From assembly GCA_033296885.1 (NCBI GenBank), contig MU863938.1:144300-208299 (forward strand): a stretch of DNA of 64,000 nt, written 5' to 3'. How positions within the stretch are numbered: position 1 is the stretch's first letter; each line of letters starts with the position of its first letter. Shown here one piece after another: positions 43,738 through 54,364 of this stretch. The notes beneath the pieces were generated by a model. That model was not told the origin of the DNA and did no database searches. It saw nothing but the letters and a program-made list of their open reading frames with translations. A program made the translations under genes and the position numbers. The stretch is from Triangularia verruculosa (taxonomy: Eukaryota > Ascomycota > Sordariomycetes > Sordariales > Podosporaceae).

Positions 43738-45174
43738 CAAGTGGCACCCCACCCTCTTTGCTGTTGTTGTTATTTTCATCATCATCTGAAAATAACTGTC
43801 ACTGCGACGTTGAAATTAGCTTATCGTTTTCAGTAGCAGCAAACTATGTATAAGTTAAGATATATCTAACGTTATAGACTAATGGGTCGAAAGAGTCTGG
43901 TGGAAACGGTGACGAATTTCGAAAATGAAATCAAATAGGGGTCTTAAGGATGGATACTTAAAGTGGTGGCTCTCCGACAAACTCTTCGAATAAACTATAC
44001 AGCTCTCTATCTGTGTGACGAACCCCTGTACAGAACCTCTGAAAGGGATACTCGGTTGAAGGCTACTTCTGATAATTGGTTCGGTGCAGTTAAACAGTGC
44101 ACAACAAGATGTCTCAATGTAAACACAAGATACCGTGAATATAAGCTGTGATTGCATACTGCGGAACTATCTACAAGCTATCTAGTTCCTCCGTATATAT
44201 AGACCGATTATCACTTTTCACGAGTGACACCCGTGATAATTGTGAACCTCTTATTGGCTTATCTACTGATTGGCCGGGGTGGCGTTCTACGCCCCGTATG
44301 TGTCAGCGTCGTGACACTAAGGACCACTATCCGTTGTGCACTGTTTAGCTGCACCGAACCATTCATCTAGAGTTTACCTTCAACTGTATATCCCTTTCAG
44401 AGGTTCTGGATAGGGGTTCGTCACACAAGATCCTCCTTCCGTAGTCTATACAAAGCACCTCTCTGTTTAGAAATGCGTTTGGTATTTTTGTTTTAATAGC
44501 TTTGGATTTTAATTTGCAGTATTGAAATCTGTAAATAAATTCAAGCGTAATAGTACTTCGTGGTACTTGCAACATTGTGGCGGTTCCAGAGCCCAGTCTC
44601 TCTGAGAGTGATTCTCTGAAGGTTAGTCTGGGTTGTGAAAGGGTGTAGCCAAACCGGTGCACGGCAAGGTGCTGTCTTAACGAGTTACCTTCACAAGATA
44701 ATTAGTTCTGATTGGTTCGGGACGTCACGTGCTCTTGCGTGCGCTGCCTGGCTGCCAATCCATCAACGCCCAACATGAGGGGTCGAGGAAGCCCAAAGCC
44801 GATTGCGATAGCAACATCAATCACTTCAAAGCTTCGAGCCCACCGAGACGCGCAATACCGTGGTCAACCGTCCAGTGTCTCTCTCGAACAGCAGCTGCAT
44901 CTCTGAACAGCTTGCGTTCTCCTACTCTACCCTTGCGCGCCCCTCATCACGATCGGTCGAAGCCCGCGATAGTTCTTAGACACATTATAAAGGGCCTTCC
45001 TTATACACTATAACTACCCAGTAAGATAAATTCCAACACCAGACAATCGCGGCGCGCTATTTACTTTAGTTTCTGATTGTTTTGTTCCCGCAGATCGCAA
45101 ATATCCTCGTCCATCTATCGCACCCACCGCTCCGCCCTTTCACCTTTCCGGCCGAGCCTCGGCGGTCCCGAACC
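43738..45174. other. Left flank of the HNWD gene within the insertion
   Basis: Gene-free and partly AT-rich, with the inverted repeat at 44012-44428. From about 44720 it becomes a likely promoter and 5' UTR of the HNWD gene. Confidence 0.5.
44012..44428. repeat. Imperfect 91-bp inverted repeat
   Basis: Arms 44012-44102 and 44336-44428 are reverse complements at roughly 85 percent by eye. Shared blocks are GTGTGACGAACCCCT, AGAACCTCTGAAAGGGATA, GTTGAAGG and TGGTTCGGTGCAG-TAAACAGTGCAC. The 230-nt spacer has no ORF. It looks like a small terminal-repeat (MITE-like) element or half of a larger one. Confidence 0.8.
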
Positions 45175-48100
45175 ATGCGTCTCCTGGAACGTGATGATGC
45201 CGGCGAGATCCGCCCGACGAAGGACCTGCCCAGCGACAAGATTCCGCAATATGCGATTCTTTCACACACATGGGGGCCCGATGAGGAGGAAGTCAGCTAC
45301 AAAGATTTAGAGGACGGCAGAGCCGTAAGCAAACGCGGCTACGATAAGATCCGGTTTTGCGCAGATCAAGCTGGGCGTGACGGGCTGAAATTCTTCTGGG
45401 TGGACACATGCTGTATCGATAAGTCCAACAGCACTGAGCTTCAGGAGGCGATCAACTCTATGTTCAGGTGGTATCGCGATGCGGCTAAGTGCTATGTCTA
45501 TCTCACAGACGTCTCAACATGCGAGCGAGACGCCGACGGCAATCCTAGTTGGAAATGGGCTTTTCAGAAATGTCAATGGTTTACTCGAGGATGGACCCTC
45601 CAAGAACTCATTGCTCCGAAATCAGTCGAGTTCTTTTCAAGGGAGAAGGCGCGTATTGGAGACAGGAAATCTCTAGAGCGAATGATCTACAACGTGACGG
45701 GAATTCCCCTGGAGGCCCTCCGAGGTAGTCGTCATTTGTCTGATTTCAGTGTCTATGACCGGATGGCATGGATGAAGCAACGCAATACAACACGTGAAGA
45801 AGACATGGCATACTCGCTTTTCGGTATCTTCGACGTCCATCTGCCTCTTATCTACGGCGAAGGAAAAGAGAAGGCCCTTGAGCGGTTGCGAGAGAAGATT
45901 GGGAAGGATGACGGCTGTCTGGCCGACCTGCGTGTCACCGACTCCCACCACGACAAGAAGCGGATCGAAGCTGCCAAGGGCGGCCTCCTGAAAGACTCCT
46001 ACTGTTGGGTTCTCAGCAACGTCCAATTCCAACAATGGCACGACGGTGACGATCAACGGCTGCTCTGGATCAAAGGCGACCCCGGCAAAGGCAAGACTAT
46101 GTTGATCTGCGGCATCATCGACGAATTAAAAAAGTCTACACCACCCGGCCTTCTATCCTTCTTCTTTTGCCAAGCCACCGACTCGCGCATCAACAGTGCC
46201 ACTGCCGTCCTCCGCGGTCTAATCTACCTTATTGTCAGCCAACAACCAGCACTCCTCTCACACGTACGACGACATTATGATCATGCAGGAAAAAAGATGT
46301 TTGAGGATCCTAACGTATGGGTTGTCTTGTGTGAGATCTTTACTAGCATTCTACAAGATCCCGGCTTGAGAATGACGTATTTGATTATCGACGCGCTTGA
46401 TGAATGCGTGACAGACTTGCCGCAGCTTCTCGAGCTGATCACCCGGACCTCATGTACATCCTCCCCAATCAAGTGGATCGTCTCGAGTCGCAATTGGCCG
46501 GATATCGAAGAGCAATTGGAAACAGCCACGCAGAAAGCGAGGCTAAGCCTCGAGCTCAACGCCGAATCTATCTCTACTGCTGTCAACGCATTTATCCAAA
46601 ACAGGGTAGATCAACTGGCACCGAAAACGAAAAACGATGCCAACATGATAGGCAAGATTCAGGATTACTTACACTCCCACGCAAATGGCACGTTTCTGTG
46701 GGTGGCGTTGGTCTGCCAGGCGCTCGCGGATCCGAAGGTTAAGAAGCGGCACATATTAGCAAAGTTACAGACATTTCCGCGCGGACTAGACTCTTTATAT
46801 GCGCGGATGCTGGAGCAGATTGGCGATTCCGAGGATGCAGAGCTTTGCAAGCAGATTCTTGCCGTCGCCGCAGCCGTTCGCCGACCTATCAGCCTTGATG
46901 AACTCGCCTCTCTTATTAAGATGCCGGATGACGTTTCCGATGATCCGGAGTCCTTAGAAGAGATTGTCAACCTTTGCGGCTCGTTCTTGATCATCCGAGA
47001 ACGAACGGTCTATTTCGTCCACCAATCGGCCAAGGACTTTCTCCTCGGCACGGCTTCGGACAAAGCCTCCAACAAAGCTTCTCAAGAAGCTTTCAAGCTG
47101 GTTTTCCCTGCTGGGATAGAGGATGTGAGCTATATCATCTTCTGGAGGTCACTGAATGTTATGTCTCAGAAGCTGCGACGAGACATGTACTGCTTAAATG
47201 CACCGGGATTCTTGATTGACAACGTCCGAGTGCCAGACCCGGACCCGCTAGCAACGGTACGATATTCATGCATCTACTGGATTGACCATTTACGTGATTT
47301 GGTCTCTAGCACAAGCTCAAAATGGGTTCATCTCCTACAAGATGATGGGGATATCCACAGATTCCTTACAACGAAGTATCTTTACTGGCTTGAAGCTCTT
47401 AGTCTACTCCGAGCTTTACCAGAGGGCACCAATGCCATACGACAGTTAGAGAGCTTATTGGTAAGTATGAGACCACTAAATGCTATAAGCTGGTCTAACA
47501 GTAGTATAGGGACATACCATTCGAGGGAGGTTAATAGCTATCGTCCGGGATGCATATCGGTTTGCGCTGTCCTACAGGATGATAATTGAGAAAGCCCCTC
47601 TTCAAGCATACACATCAGCCCTTGTATTTGCACCGACTGACAGTATAATAAAGAAAATCTTCAAGAAGGAAGAGCCTGGCTGGATTAGCACAATATCAGT
47701 TGTAGAAGCGGAATGGAATGCCTGCACACAGACGTTAGAGGGCCATGGCGACAGGGTCCAGTCAGTTGCGTTCTCGCCGGACGGCCAGCGCGTAGCATCG
47801 GGCTCGAGCGACAACACCATCAAGATCTGGGATGCGGCATCGGGGACCTGCACACAGACGTTAAAGGGCCATGGCGACTGGGTCCGGTCGGTTGCGTTCT
47901 CGCCGGACGGCCAGCGCGTGGCATCGGGCTCGGGCGACCGTACCGTCAAGATCTGGGATGCGGCATCGGGGACCTGCACACAGACGTTAGAGGGCCATGG
48001 CGACTGGGTCCAGTCGGTTGCGTTCTCGCCGGACGGCCAGCGCGTAGCATCCGGCTCGGACGATAAGACCATCAAGATCTGGGATGCGGCATCGGGGACC

Positions 48101-49447
48101 TGCACACAGACGTTAAAGGGCCATAGAGGCATGGTCCGGTCGGTTGCGTTCTCGCCGGACGGCCAGCGCGTGGCATCGGGCTCGAGCGACTGTACCGTCA
48201 AGATCTGGGATACGGCATCGGGGACCTTCAAACGGACGTTAAAGGGCCATGGCGACTGGGTCCGGTCGGTTGCGTTCTCGCCGGACGGCCAGCGCGTGGC
48301 ATCCGGCTCGGACGACAACACCATCAAGATCTGGGATGCGGCATCGAGGACCTATACACAGACGTTAAAGGGCCATAGCGGCATGGTCCGGTCGGTTGCG
48401 TTCTCGCCGGACGGCCAGCGCGTGGCATCGGGCTCGAGCGACAACACCATCAAGATCTGGGATGCGGCATCGGGGACCTTCACACGGACATGCACACAGA
48501 CGTTAGAGGGCCATGGCGACTGGGTCCGGTCGGTTGCGTTCTCGCCGGACGGCCAGCGCGTGGCATCGGGCTCGAGCGACTGTACCGTCAAGATCTGGGA
48601 TGCGGCATCGGGGACCTATATACAGACGTTAAAGGGCCATGGCGACTGGGTCCGGTCGGTTGCGTTCTCGCCGGACGGCCAGCGCGTGGCATCCGGCTCG
48701 GACGACAACACCATCAAGATCTGGGATGCGGCATCGGGGACCTGTACACAGACGTTAGAGGGCCATAGCGGCATGGTCTGGTCGGTTGCGTTCTCGCCGG
48801 ACGGCCAGCGCGTAGCATCCGGCTCGAGCGACAACACCATCAAGATCTGGGATGCGGCATCGGGGACCTGCACACGGACATGCACACAGACGTTAGAGGG
48901 CCATGGCGACTGGGTCCGGTCGGTTGCGTTCTCGCCGGACGGCCAGCGCGTGGCATCCGGCTCGGACGATAAGACCATTAAGATCTGGGATGCGGCATCG
49001 GGGACCTGTACACAGACGTTAGAGGGCCATAGCGGCATGGTCCGGTCGGTTGCGTTCTCGCCGGACGGCCAGCGCGTAGCATCCGGCTCGGACGATAAGA
49101 CCATTAAGATCTGGGATGCGGCATCGGGGACCTGTACACAGACGTTAAATGTTGGTTCAACTGCTACCTATCTATCGTTCGACTATGCCAACGCTTACAT
49201 CAACACGAATATCGGGCGTATCCAAATAGCCACGGCTACCATGGAAAGTCCAAATCAGCTGAGTAGTCCGGTATATTATTCGTATGGTTTAGGACAAGAC
49301 TACCGCTGGATTACTTGCAATAACCAGAACGTGTTATGGTTGCCACCGGAATATCGTGTAAGGGCTTCTGCCATGCAAGGGCGCAAAATGGTCCTTGGCT
49401 GTTACTCAGGACGTGTTGTAATATTCTCATTCTCTCGAGATATTTGA
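45175..49447 (+). CDS. HNWD-family NLR (HET-NACHT-WD40), het-d/het-e/het-r relative
   Basis: Exons 45175-47460 and 47510-49447; 1407 aa, one 49-nt intron. The N-terminal HET domain (residues about 20-230) shows YAILSHTWG, FFWVDTCCIDK, CQWFTRGWTLQELIAP and MAYSLFGIFDVHLPLIYGEG, the three HET blocks. NACHT follows: Walker A GDPGKGKT (about 301-308), Walker B YLIIDALDEC. The C-terminus is 11 WD40 repeats of 42 aa plus a degenerate twelfth (residues about 834-1303). This is the layout of the Podospora vegetative-incompatibility proteins HET-D, HET-E and HET-R, where the WD repeats recognise het-c alleles (a glycolipid transfer protein) and the HET domain triggers cell death. I recognise the family strongly but cannot name the paralogue. 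The frame is intact, so the gene is probably functional. It lies on the insertion that splits the quinone oxidoreductase. Confidence 0.95.
47723..49132 (+). repeat. 11 near-identical 126-bp WD40 repeats
   Basis: Unit starts: 47723, 47849, 47975, 48101, 48227, 48353, 48479, 48617, 48743, 48869, 49007. Units 7 and 10 are 138 bp because of a 12-bp duplication of the ACACGGACA-type segment. Units are almost identical except at a few codons. After the GH dipeptide they read GDR, GDW, RGM or SGM. Before AF the residue is Q, R or W. In the last blade they read SSDN, SGDR, SDDK, SSDC or SDDN. This is the signature of concerted evolution with selected hypervariable positions, as known for HNWD proteins. 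Confidence 0.95.
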
Positions 49448-50401
49448 CATTTCAACCTTCGGCTTCTTTCTCTTATATTTTTTTTTCTCGTTTACTACTA
49501 AAGGGGTGTGGGGGACTGAGTATATTTATAGCACAAATAATTTCTTACATTTTCAATACTGTAGAGACGATGTATATCTCCCCGTTTAAGTGGCAATATT
49601 ATAGTATGCAGCTTCTTCCAAAACGACAGGTTAGTCGATGACGTAAAATAAGCTTGTGGTAATAGTAATTGGGCCCAGTAGTGGTTCGAAGGAGGCGTAG
49701 TATTATCACGCGCTCCAGCTAGCTTGCCACAGAGATTTGGAACTGGTGGGTTAGTATTAAACCGAGGTTCTGTACTCTTTAAGGTGTTTAACTGTGGTAG
49801 GGATATAATTGGTCCGTACAAGATCTTGCTGGTATTCCCCTAGTAGCCCTTTTGGGTGTGGGGTCTTCGTTGCCGTGCAGCAAGTGTCACCGTCTTGTCA
49901 AACGTATAAGGAGTCGATAAGTCTGGAGAGGCAAAGGTTCGAGGATCTGGGATTTATAGCTGGGCTCGAGGGCGTAAATAACTTTATATTTATCCAATAC
50001 GCGGTAAGGCGAGGTCGAGGGGTTCCGCTGTACTGCAGGGATCAATAAACTTAGCCGAATCTTCGGCAAAGGCGTGACTTAAGGTAGCATAGCACGATCA
50101 TGAAAACGAGCTGGCAAAGTTAGTACCTATCTAGTCATAAAAGAGTAGAATTAGGTAGTTGACTATCACGCCTCTCGGGAATGCATTCTCCATGTATGCC
50201 TCATTGGCACTAGGATCCCGAAATTTATTTTTGCCGCCCCGTTTTATTTTCAAGTTTTATTTTCTGTTGGCGCTTATGCGCCTGAGGCCATTAGAAGATG
50301 GGGGGGAGTGAATGTAAAAATGGGAGAGAAATCTTCCTTAGTTTTTGGCAGTATGCCTTCCAGGATCAGCATTGGATTTCCCTCGAAATGATAGTCTGGA
50401 T
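49448..50401. other. Right flank of the HNWD gene within the insertion
   Basis: AT-rich, no gene. Ends at the oxidoreductase junction near 50401. Confidence 0.5.
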
Positions 50402-51109
50402 GTTCAGCCTGGAGACTGGGTTTTGCTGCATGCTGCCGCTGGTGGTGCGGGATTCTTGATGACCCAGCTGCTCAAGCACATTGGCGCCAGGGTCATTGGA
50501 ACAGCTGGTGGCCCGGAGAAAGTTGAGCTTGTCAAAAGCCTCGGAGCGGACCATGTCATTGACTACAGAAGTGAGGAGGGCAAGGACTGGGTCAAGACTG
50601 TGATGGAGATCACTGGCGGAAGAGGCGTTGATGTGGTCTACGACTCTGTTGGCAAGGACACATGGGAGGGCAGCTTGGCTGTTGTGAAGAGAAAGGGAAC
50701 CATTGTCTGGTTTGGCAATTCCAGTGGCCCAATTCCACCACTGCCTTTGAAGTGAGTTTCAATACCTACCGATTCTTTGCATGGCCAAGGCAAGCGACTA
50801 ACAATATCCCAGCCGCCTTGCTCCCAAATGTGTCAAGATTGCGAGACCAACTCTCTTTGGTTATATCGCCACTCGGGAAGAGTTTGAGGGGTATGCCAAC
50901 GAGCTCTTCGGTCTTCTTACTTCTCGAGCACTCAAGGTCAAGATTCATGGCTTGTACGCCCTCTCTGACGTCAAACAGGCACACATGGTGAGTCAATGCC
51001 GCCATATTGTCAATACGATGACTTTGGACTTGTACTGACTGATTTTGTTGAATAGGATCTTGAAGGTAGAAAGACAACAGGCAAGATTCTCATAAAGGTG
51101 TCGGAATGA

Positions 51110-52112
51110 GAGGTATCCTCGTTTAAAACGGGATATCAAGGCAAGAATACGAGAAGTTAGATTAATAGCGACATCCGTATCAAGATTTATCTTTTCTACT
51201 ACTTTGTGCTCGGCTTCATGTGCTGTTTGTCTCCCTCCCGCCTGTTACGGGGCTCTCTGTCGAATTTCTATGCATTTATGTCAGGTAAGGTAAGGTACAT
51301 ACCTACTTAGCAAATCAACTTTGCAGCTCCTTATCAGATAGCTGGATACACAAGACTGAAGTTCATGTGATGTTTGATTGATTAGATACCTAGGTAGATA
51401 CGCTTTCAGATCTAGGTATTGTAGCACTTCTCCGTGCGTTGCTTTTGAGAACACCCACCTGTGCGGGCTAGGTAGGTATGAAATAAGTTTCAGACATATT
51501 AAAAACTGCTGTCGAATTGGTCGCTACAACAAGTCAGAAATTACCTTAGCTGCGACCTTATCGGCTCAGCCTTTAGGCTGTTCAACAGATAGCACCCTCC
51601 TTCCATTACGAGTTCTACGACCTCTCAAGTCCTGCAACCTTCAGGTACCTAACTGTTCTGTCAATGCAACAATTTTTTTTCTCGCCCATCGCGCAAAATA
51701 CCACGAACCATACGGCGATCCTCTGCAAGTCTTCAATAAACCAGACTGCCCATGAACAAAAGGTCAAAAGCGGTCAACAGCCAAAAATTGACATGAGAGG
51801 CGCAGTGAGGCAGTAGAAGGCAAGACTTCTCCGCGCCGACATCGCGTCCGCTCTTCGGGATTGCTCCGGTTTCCCGAGCGGCGAGAAGTGGATGTGCGGA
51901 TAATTAGGTACGGGTATCTCCGTGCGGCGGCGGAAATAAGGCGGAAGATGGCGCCGGCCGGGTCCGGGAAGGAAAGGGGTATGAAGCATGAATCAACAAA
52001 CACAGTAACAACAAAAGCCATAGCAGAAGGCATGTCGACAATATTTTGTCGTTCATTAACTGCAATCGCTTCACCAAACAAAGTCATTTTTGCAACTCTA
52101 CCAACTCGTACC
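51110..52112. other. Intergenic
   Basis: No gene seen between the oxidoreductase and FAH genes. TAGGTA motifs at 51290-51305, 51395-51405 and 51465-51480. Confidence 0.45.
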
Positions 52113-53038
52113 ATGTCTTCTTTCGGTCGGCTCATTCGCTTCCGCGATGCTGCGGGCAAGTCTCGCTTCGGCGAGCCAAAAATCACATCTGTCGCCGCTT
52201 TCGAGGAAGCGGTAGCACAGGGCACTCTGGAGGCTACCGTTTTCGAGGGCAACAACCCTTTCAGCCTCAAGCCATCATCCGAAGTGGCCAAAGTGCAGGA
52301 GGTTCTTCCCCTGCTGACTGTTGAGGACGTGCCAATTGTCAAGTGCGTTGGACTCAACTACATCAAGCATAGTGGGTTAATGTATTTCTTTTTTTGCAAT
52401 ACTGCTGCTGACAATTTCGAATAGTTCAGGAGGGTGGCCGCAAGCCTCCCCCGTACCCTTCAATCTTCATCAAGCCCCGTGCTTCGATTGCAGGCTACAA
52501 CGAGGATATCCCAATCCCGAAACTTGCCCAGGATAACCAGCTTGACTACGAGGGTGAACTTACCATCGTGATCGGCAAGACTGGGAAGAACATTCCCAAG
52601 GAGGACGCTCTTCAGTACGTCGCTGGCTTCGTCGTTGCCAACGACGCCTCCGCGAGAAAATGGCAGCGCGACCCAGCCTTTGCCGGTGGTGTACCCCAAT
52701 GGTGCTTCAGCAAGGGCTTTGACAAGTTCGCTCCCGTTGGCCCGCTACTTGTTTCCCCCAAGATCGTCGGCAATGCCGGCAACCTTCGGCTCCGGACCCT
52801 CGTCAACGGCGAGGTACGACAAGACAGTAACACGAACGATCTTCTCTTCAACACCGAGGAGATCGTGGCCTTCATCAGCCAGGGTACCACTCTCGACGCT
52901 GGAACTATTATTATGACAGGAACGCCCGCTGGCGTTGCTATGGGCATGAAGGAGCCAAAGTGGCTGAAGGATGGGGATGTTGTTGAGGTCAAGATCGAGG
53001 AGTTGGGGAGTGTCAAGAACAAGATGATCTTTGAGTAG
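52113..53038 (+). CDS. Fumarylacetoacetate hydrolase family (fumarylpyruvate hydrolase-like)
   Basis: Exons 52113-52371 and 52425-53038; 290 aa. The intron (53 nt) restores the signature GLNYIKHIQEGGRKPPPYP. The metal site is built from DYEGELTIVIGK and NDASARKWQRD, with the C-terminal TPAGVAMGM loop (GTPAGVG type). The family hydrolyses C-C bonds in 3-oxo acids: fumarylpyruvate hydrolase (gentisate pathway), acylpyruvases and homologues. Next to gentisate dioxygenase, fumarylpyruvate or maleylpyruvate is the likely substrate. An in-frame upstream ATG at 52032 would add a basic, Ser-rich leader (MSTIFCRSLTAIASP) resembling a mitochondrial presequence, so dual starts are possible. I use the start at 52113 by family alignment. 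Confidence 0.88.
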
Positions 53039-53455
53039 AAATAGCACACATATTATGAAAAGAAATGACATTGCACGCATCCACATTTCTCCAATACCTT
53101 GCGGTGAAGTCTGTCGTATTTTCTCTCACCGGGCAGATACCTTACCTTGGCACTACCTATTTTCGGTATGCGTCTCTCCCTTGGATGCCTCATTCTCCTC
53201 TGCTTTTCATCACAATCAGATGAGTCCCTTTCGAGATAGCCTGCGATATCTATGGAGGCCTCAATTTCTTGCTTTTCGACACAAGAGTGCTTCGGTTCAT
53301 CTGGTGCAGCTCTATCCTCTAGGGCCCCGAGTTTCGTTCTTCAAGAGTGAGATTACCCGGTAGATAGACGGTGGAGAACAAAACATGACGCATCATTTTC
53401 AAGAAAAGCACTTGGAACAGATTGTTGTAAAAGGATCTTCTATTATCACCGCCGG
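53039..53455. other. Convergent intergenic region
   Basis: 3' ends of the FAH and GFA genes. No gene seen. Confidence 0.4.
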
Positions 53456-54009
53456 CTATTTAGCACCTGGCATCGTATCAAATGACTTCACCTCAGCTGC
53501 GGCCAATGGCACCTTTCTGGAGGCAAAGAACTCGGCTCTGTACGGGAACCTCTCAAACCTGACCGGCGAATGAATGCCTTGGTTAGCTGTGATACATTTT
53601 CATGGCTAGGATTAACGGTGGCGGCTCACCCATCCTCCAAAAGAGCTGTCCGAACAATCCAGTGACTACCGGAATGCTTCATTGGAATTGTCCACAGCGT
53701 GCAACCGCACCGAGAGCAGAATTTCTTGTGCTTCTCACAGCCACTGAGATTGTCGTTCAGAATCCATGTGTTCATGAGCTCGGTTCCATCCAAGACGGTT
53801 ACATCTTCACATTTGAACTTTGCTGACTAGAATAACAAGAGAGTCAGGGTATTGACCTGGTGGCGAAGAATTAGACTTACGATCTGGCCTGCAGCTCCGG
53901 CGTTTTTCTTGCAATGTGAGCAATAGCAGATGAAAATGGCGTCAGGGGCTCCCTGGACAGTGAACTTGATGCCCTCGCAAAGGCAGGACCCTTTTACAAT
54001 GTCGACCAT
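53456..54009 (-). CDS. GFA/Mss4-like zinc protein
   Basis: Exons 54009-53881, 53826-53630 and 53558-53456; 142 aa; none of the three exons makes a long ORF alone. The glutathione-dependent formaldehyde-activating (GFA, CENP-V) fold carries two zinc sites: GSCLCEGIKF, ICYCSHCKK and CSRCGCTLW, with the typical TLLD/LDGTEL and GFERFPYRAEFFASRK C-terminal blocks. Bacterial Gfa was linked to S-hydroxymethyl-glutathione formation; most fungal members have no proved reaction. Its place between FAH and gentisate dioxygenase suggests a glutathione-related helper. A glutathione-dependent isomerisation of maleylpyruvate is conceivable but not implied by the fold. Confidence 0.85.
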
Positions 54010-54364
54010 GACGGCTGCAGAAAATGTAACACTCGGGAGAATGTAAGGTAGCAGTGCTTTTGATCAAAAAGACTGAGGTAACTTGAAGTCTAAGAAAGCG
54101 ATCAGCTTTTACCCTTCATCTGATTTCCAGGGGGCTACAAGCTTTTCGGGGTTCGGGTTAACTGTGTGCGGAGTTTGGGCGGCTTCCCACACGGCAAACA
54201 ATTCCCGGCCATCTCACCAATCATCACCCTCGTATGAGGAGATCACCATGTGCCTAGCTATGAAGCATTGAATACATGTTGGATTGATGTCCATCAACTA
54301 ACGGCACCATCATCAACCAGCACACTATCATCTACGCTACCAGTACCTTACCTTACACATCACC
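54010..54364. other. Shared divergent promoter of GFA and gentisate dioxygenase
   Basis: About 355 bp between the two starts; no gene seen. Confidence 0.45.

Larger units (their letters stand above)
43678..50401 (+). mobile_element. 6.7-kb insertion carrying an HNWD allorecognition gene
   Basis: Boundaries are set by the interrupted oxidoreductase: the host reads ...ACATACACTGTT before and GTTCAGCCTGGAGAC after. GTT (at most TGTT) is present on both sides, at 43674/43675-43677 and 50401/50402-50404, as a candidate target-site duplication. Near each end, an 11-bp motif appears inverted: TCGAGGGAAAT at 43686-43696 and its complement ATTTCCCTCGA at 50385-50395. Outside this core the two ends do not match. 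No transposase, integrase or reverse transcriptase gene was seen inside. Cargo: an inverted-repeat block (44012-44428) and one NLR gene (45175-49447). The mechanism is unknown. Confidence 0.85.
43249..51109 (+). pseudogene. Quinone oxidoreductase (zeta-crystallin family) split by insertion
   Basis: The 5' part is 43249-43677 (ATG at 43249). The 3' part is 50402/50405-50751, 50813-50987 and 51056-51109 with normal introns. Joining TYTV from the left to QPGDW from the right gives a frame of 335 codons with no other defect: N-domain LVKNEISGINYIDTYFRTGLY, substrate-entry EVLGREAAGTVVALG, cofactor-binding AAAGGAGFLMTQLLK (the AAxGGVG dinucleotide motif) and IGTAGGPEKVELVKSLGADHVIDY. The family reduces quinones with NADPH in the MDR superfamily. 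As present, the frame reads 19 codons into the inserted DNA and stops at 43735-43737, giving a 162-aa fragment without the NADPH domain. The intact right half suggests the split is recent. Confidence 0.9.

Noticed and set aside
47602..48327. Minus-strand ORF with repeats over the WD40 array
   Set aside because: Repeat periodicity comes from the WD units; it is an antisense shadow.
47723..49132. 126-bp array as a minisatellite or CRISPR array
   Set aside because: The unit encodes a full WD40 blade in frame with the NACHT domain, with no spacers; CRISPR does not apply to this eukaryote.
43678..50401. Insertion as a Starship giant element
   Set aside because: Only 6.7 kb, no DUF3435 tyrosine recombinase captain at the 5' end and no matching target motif seen.
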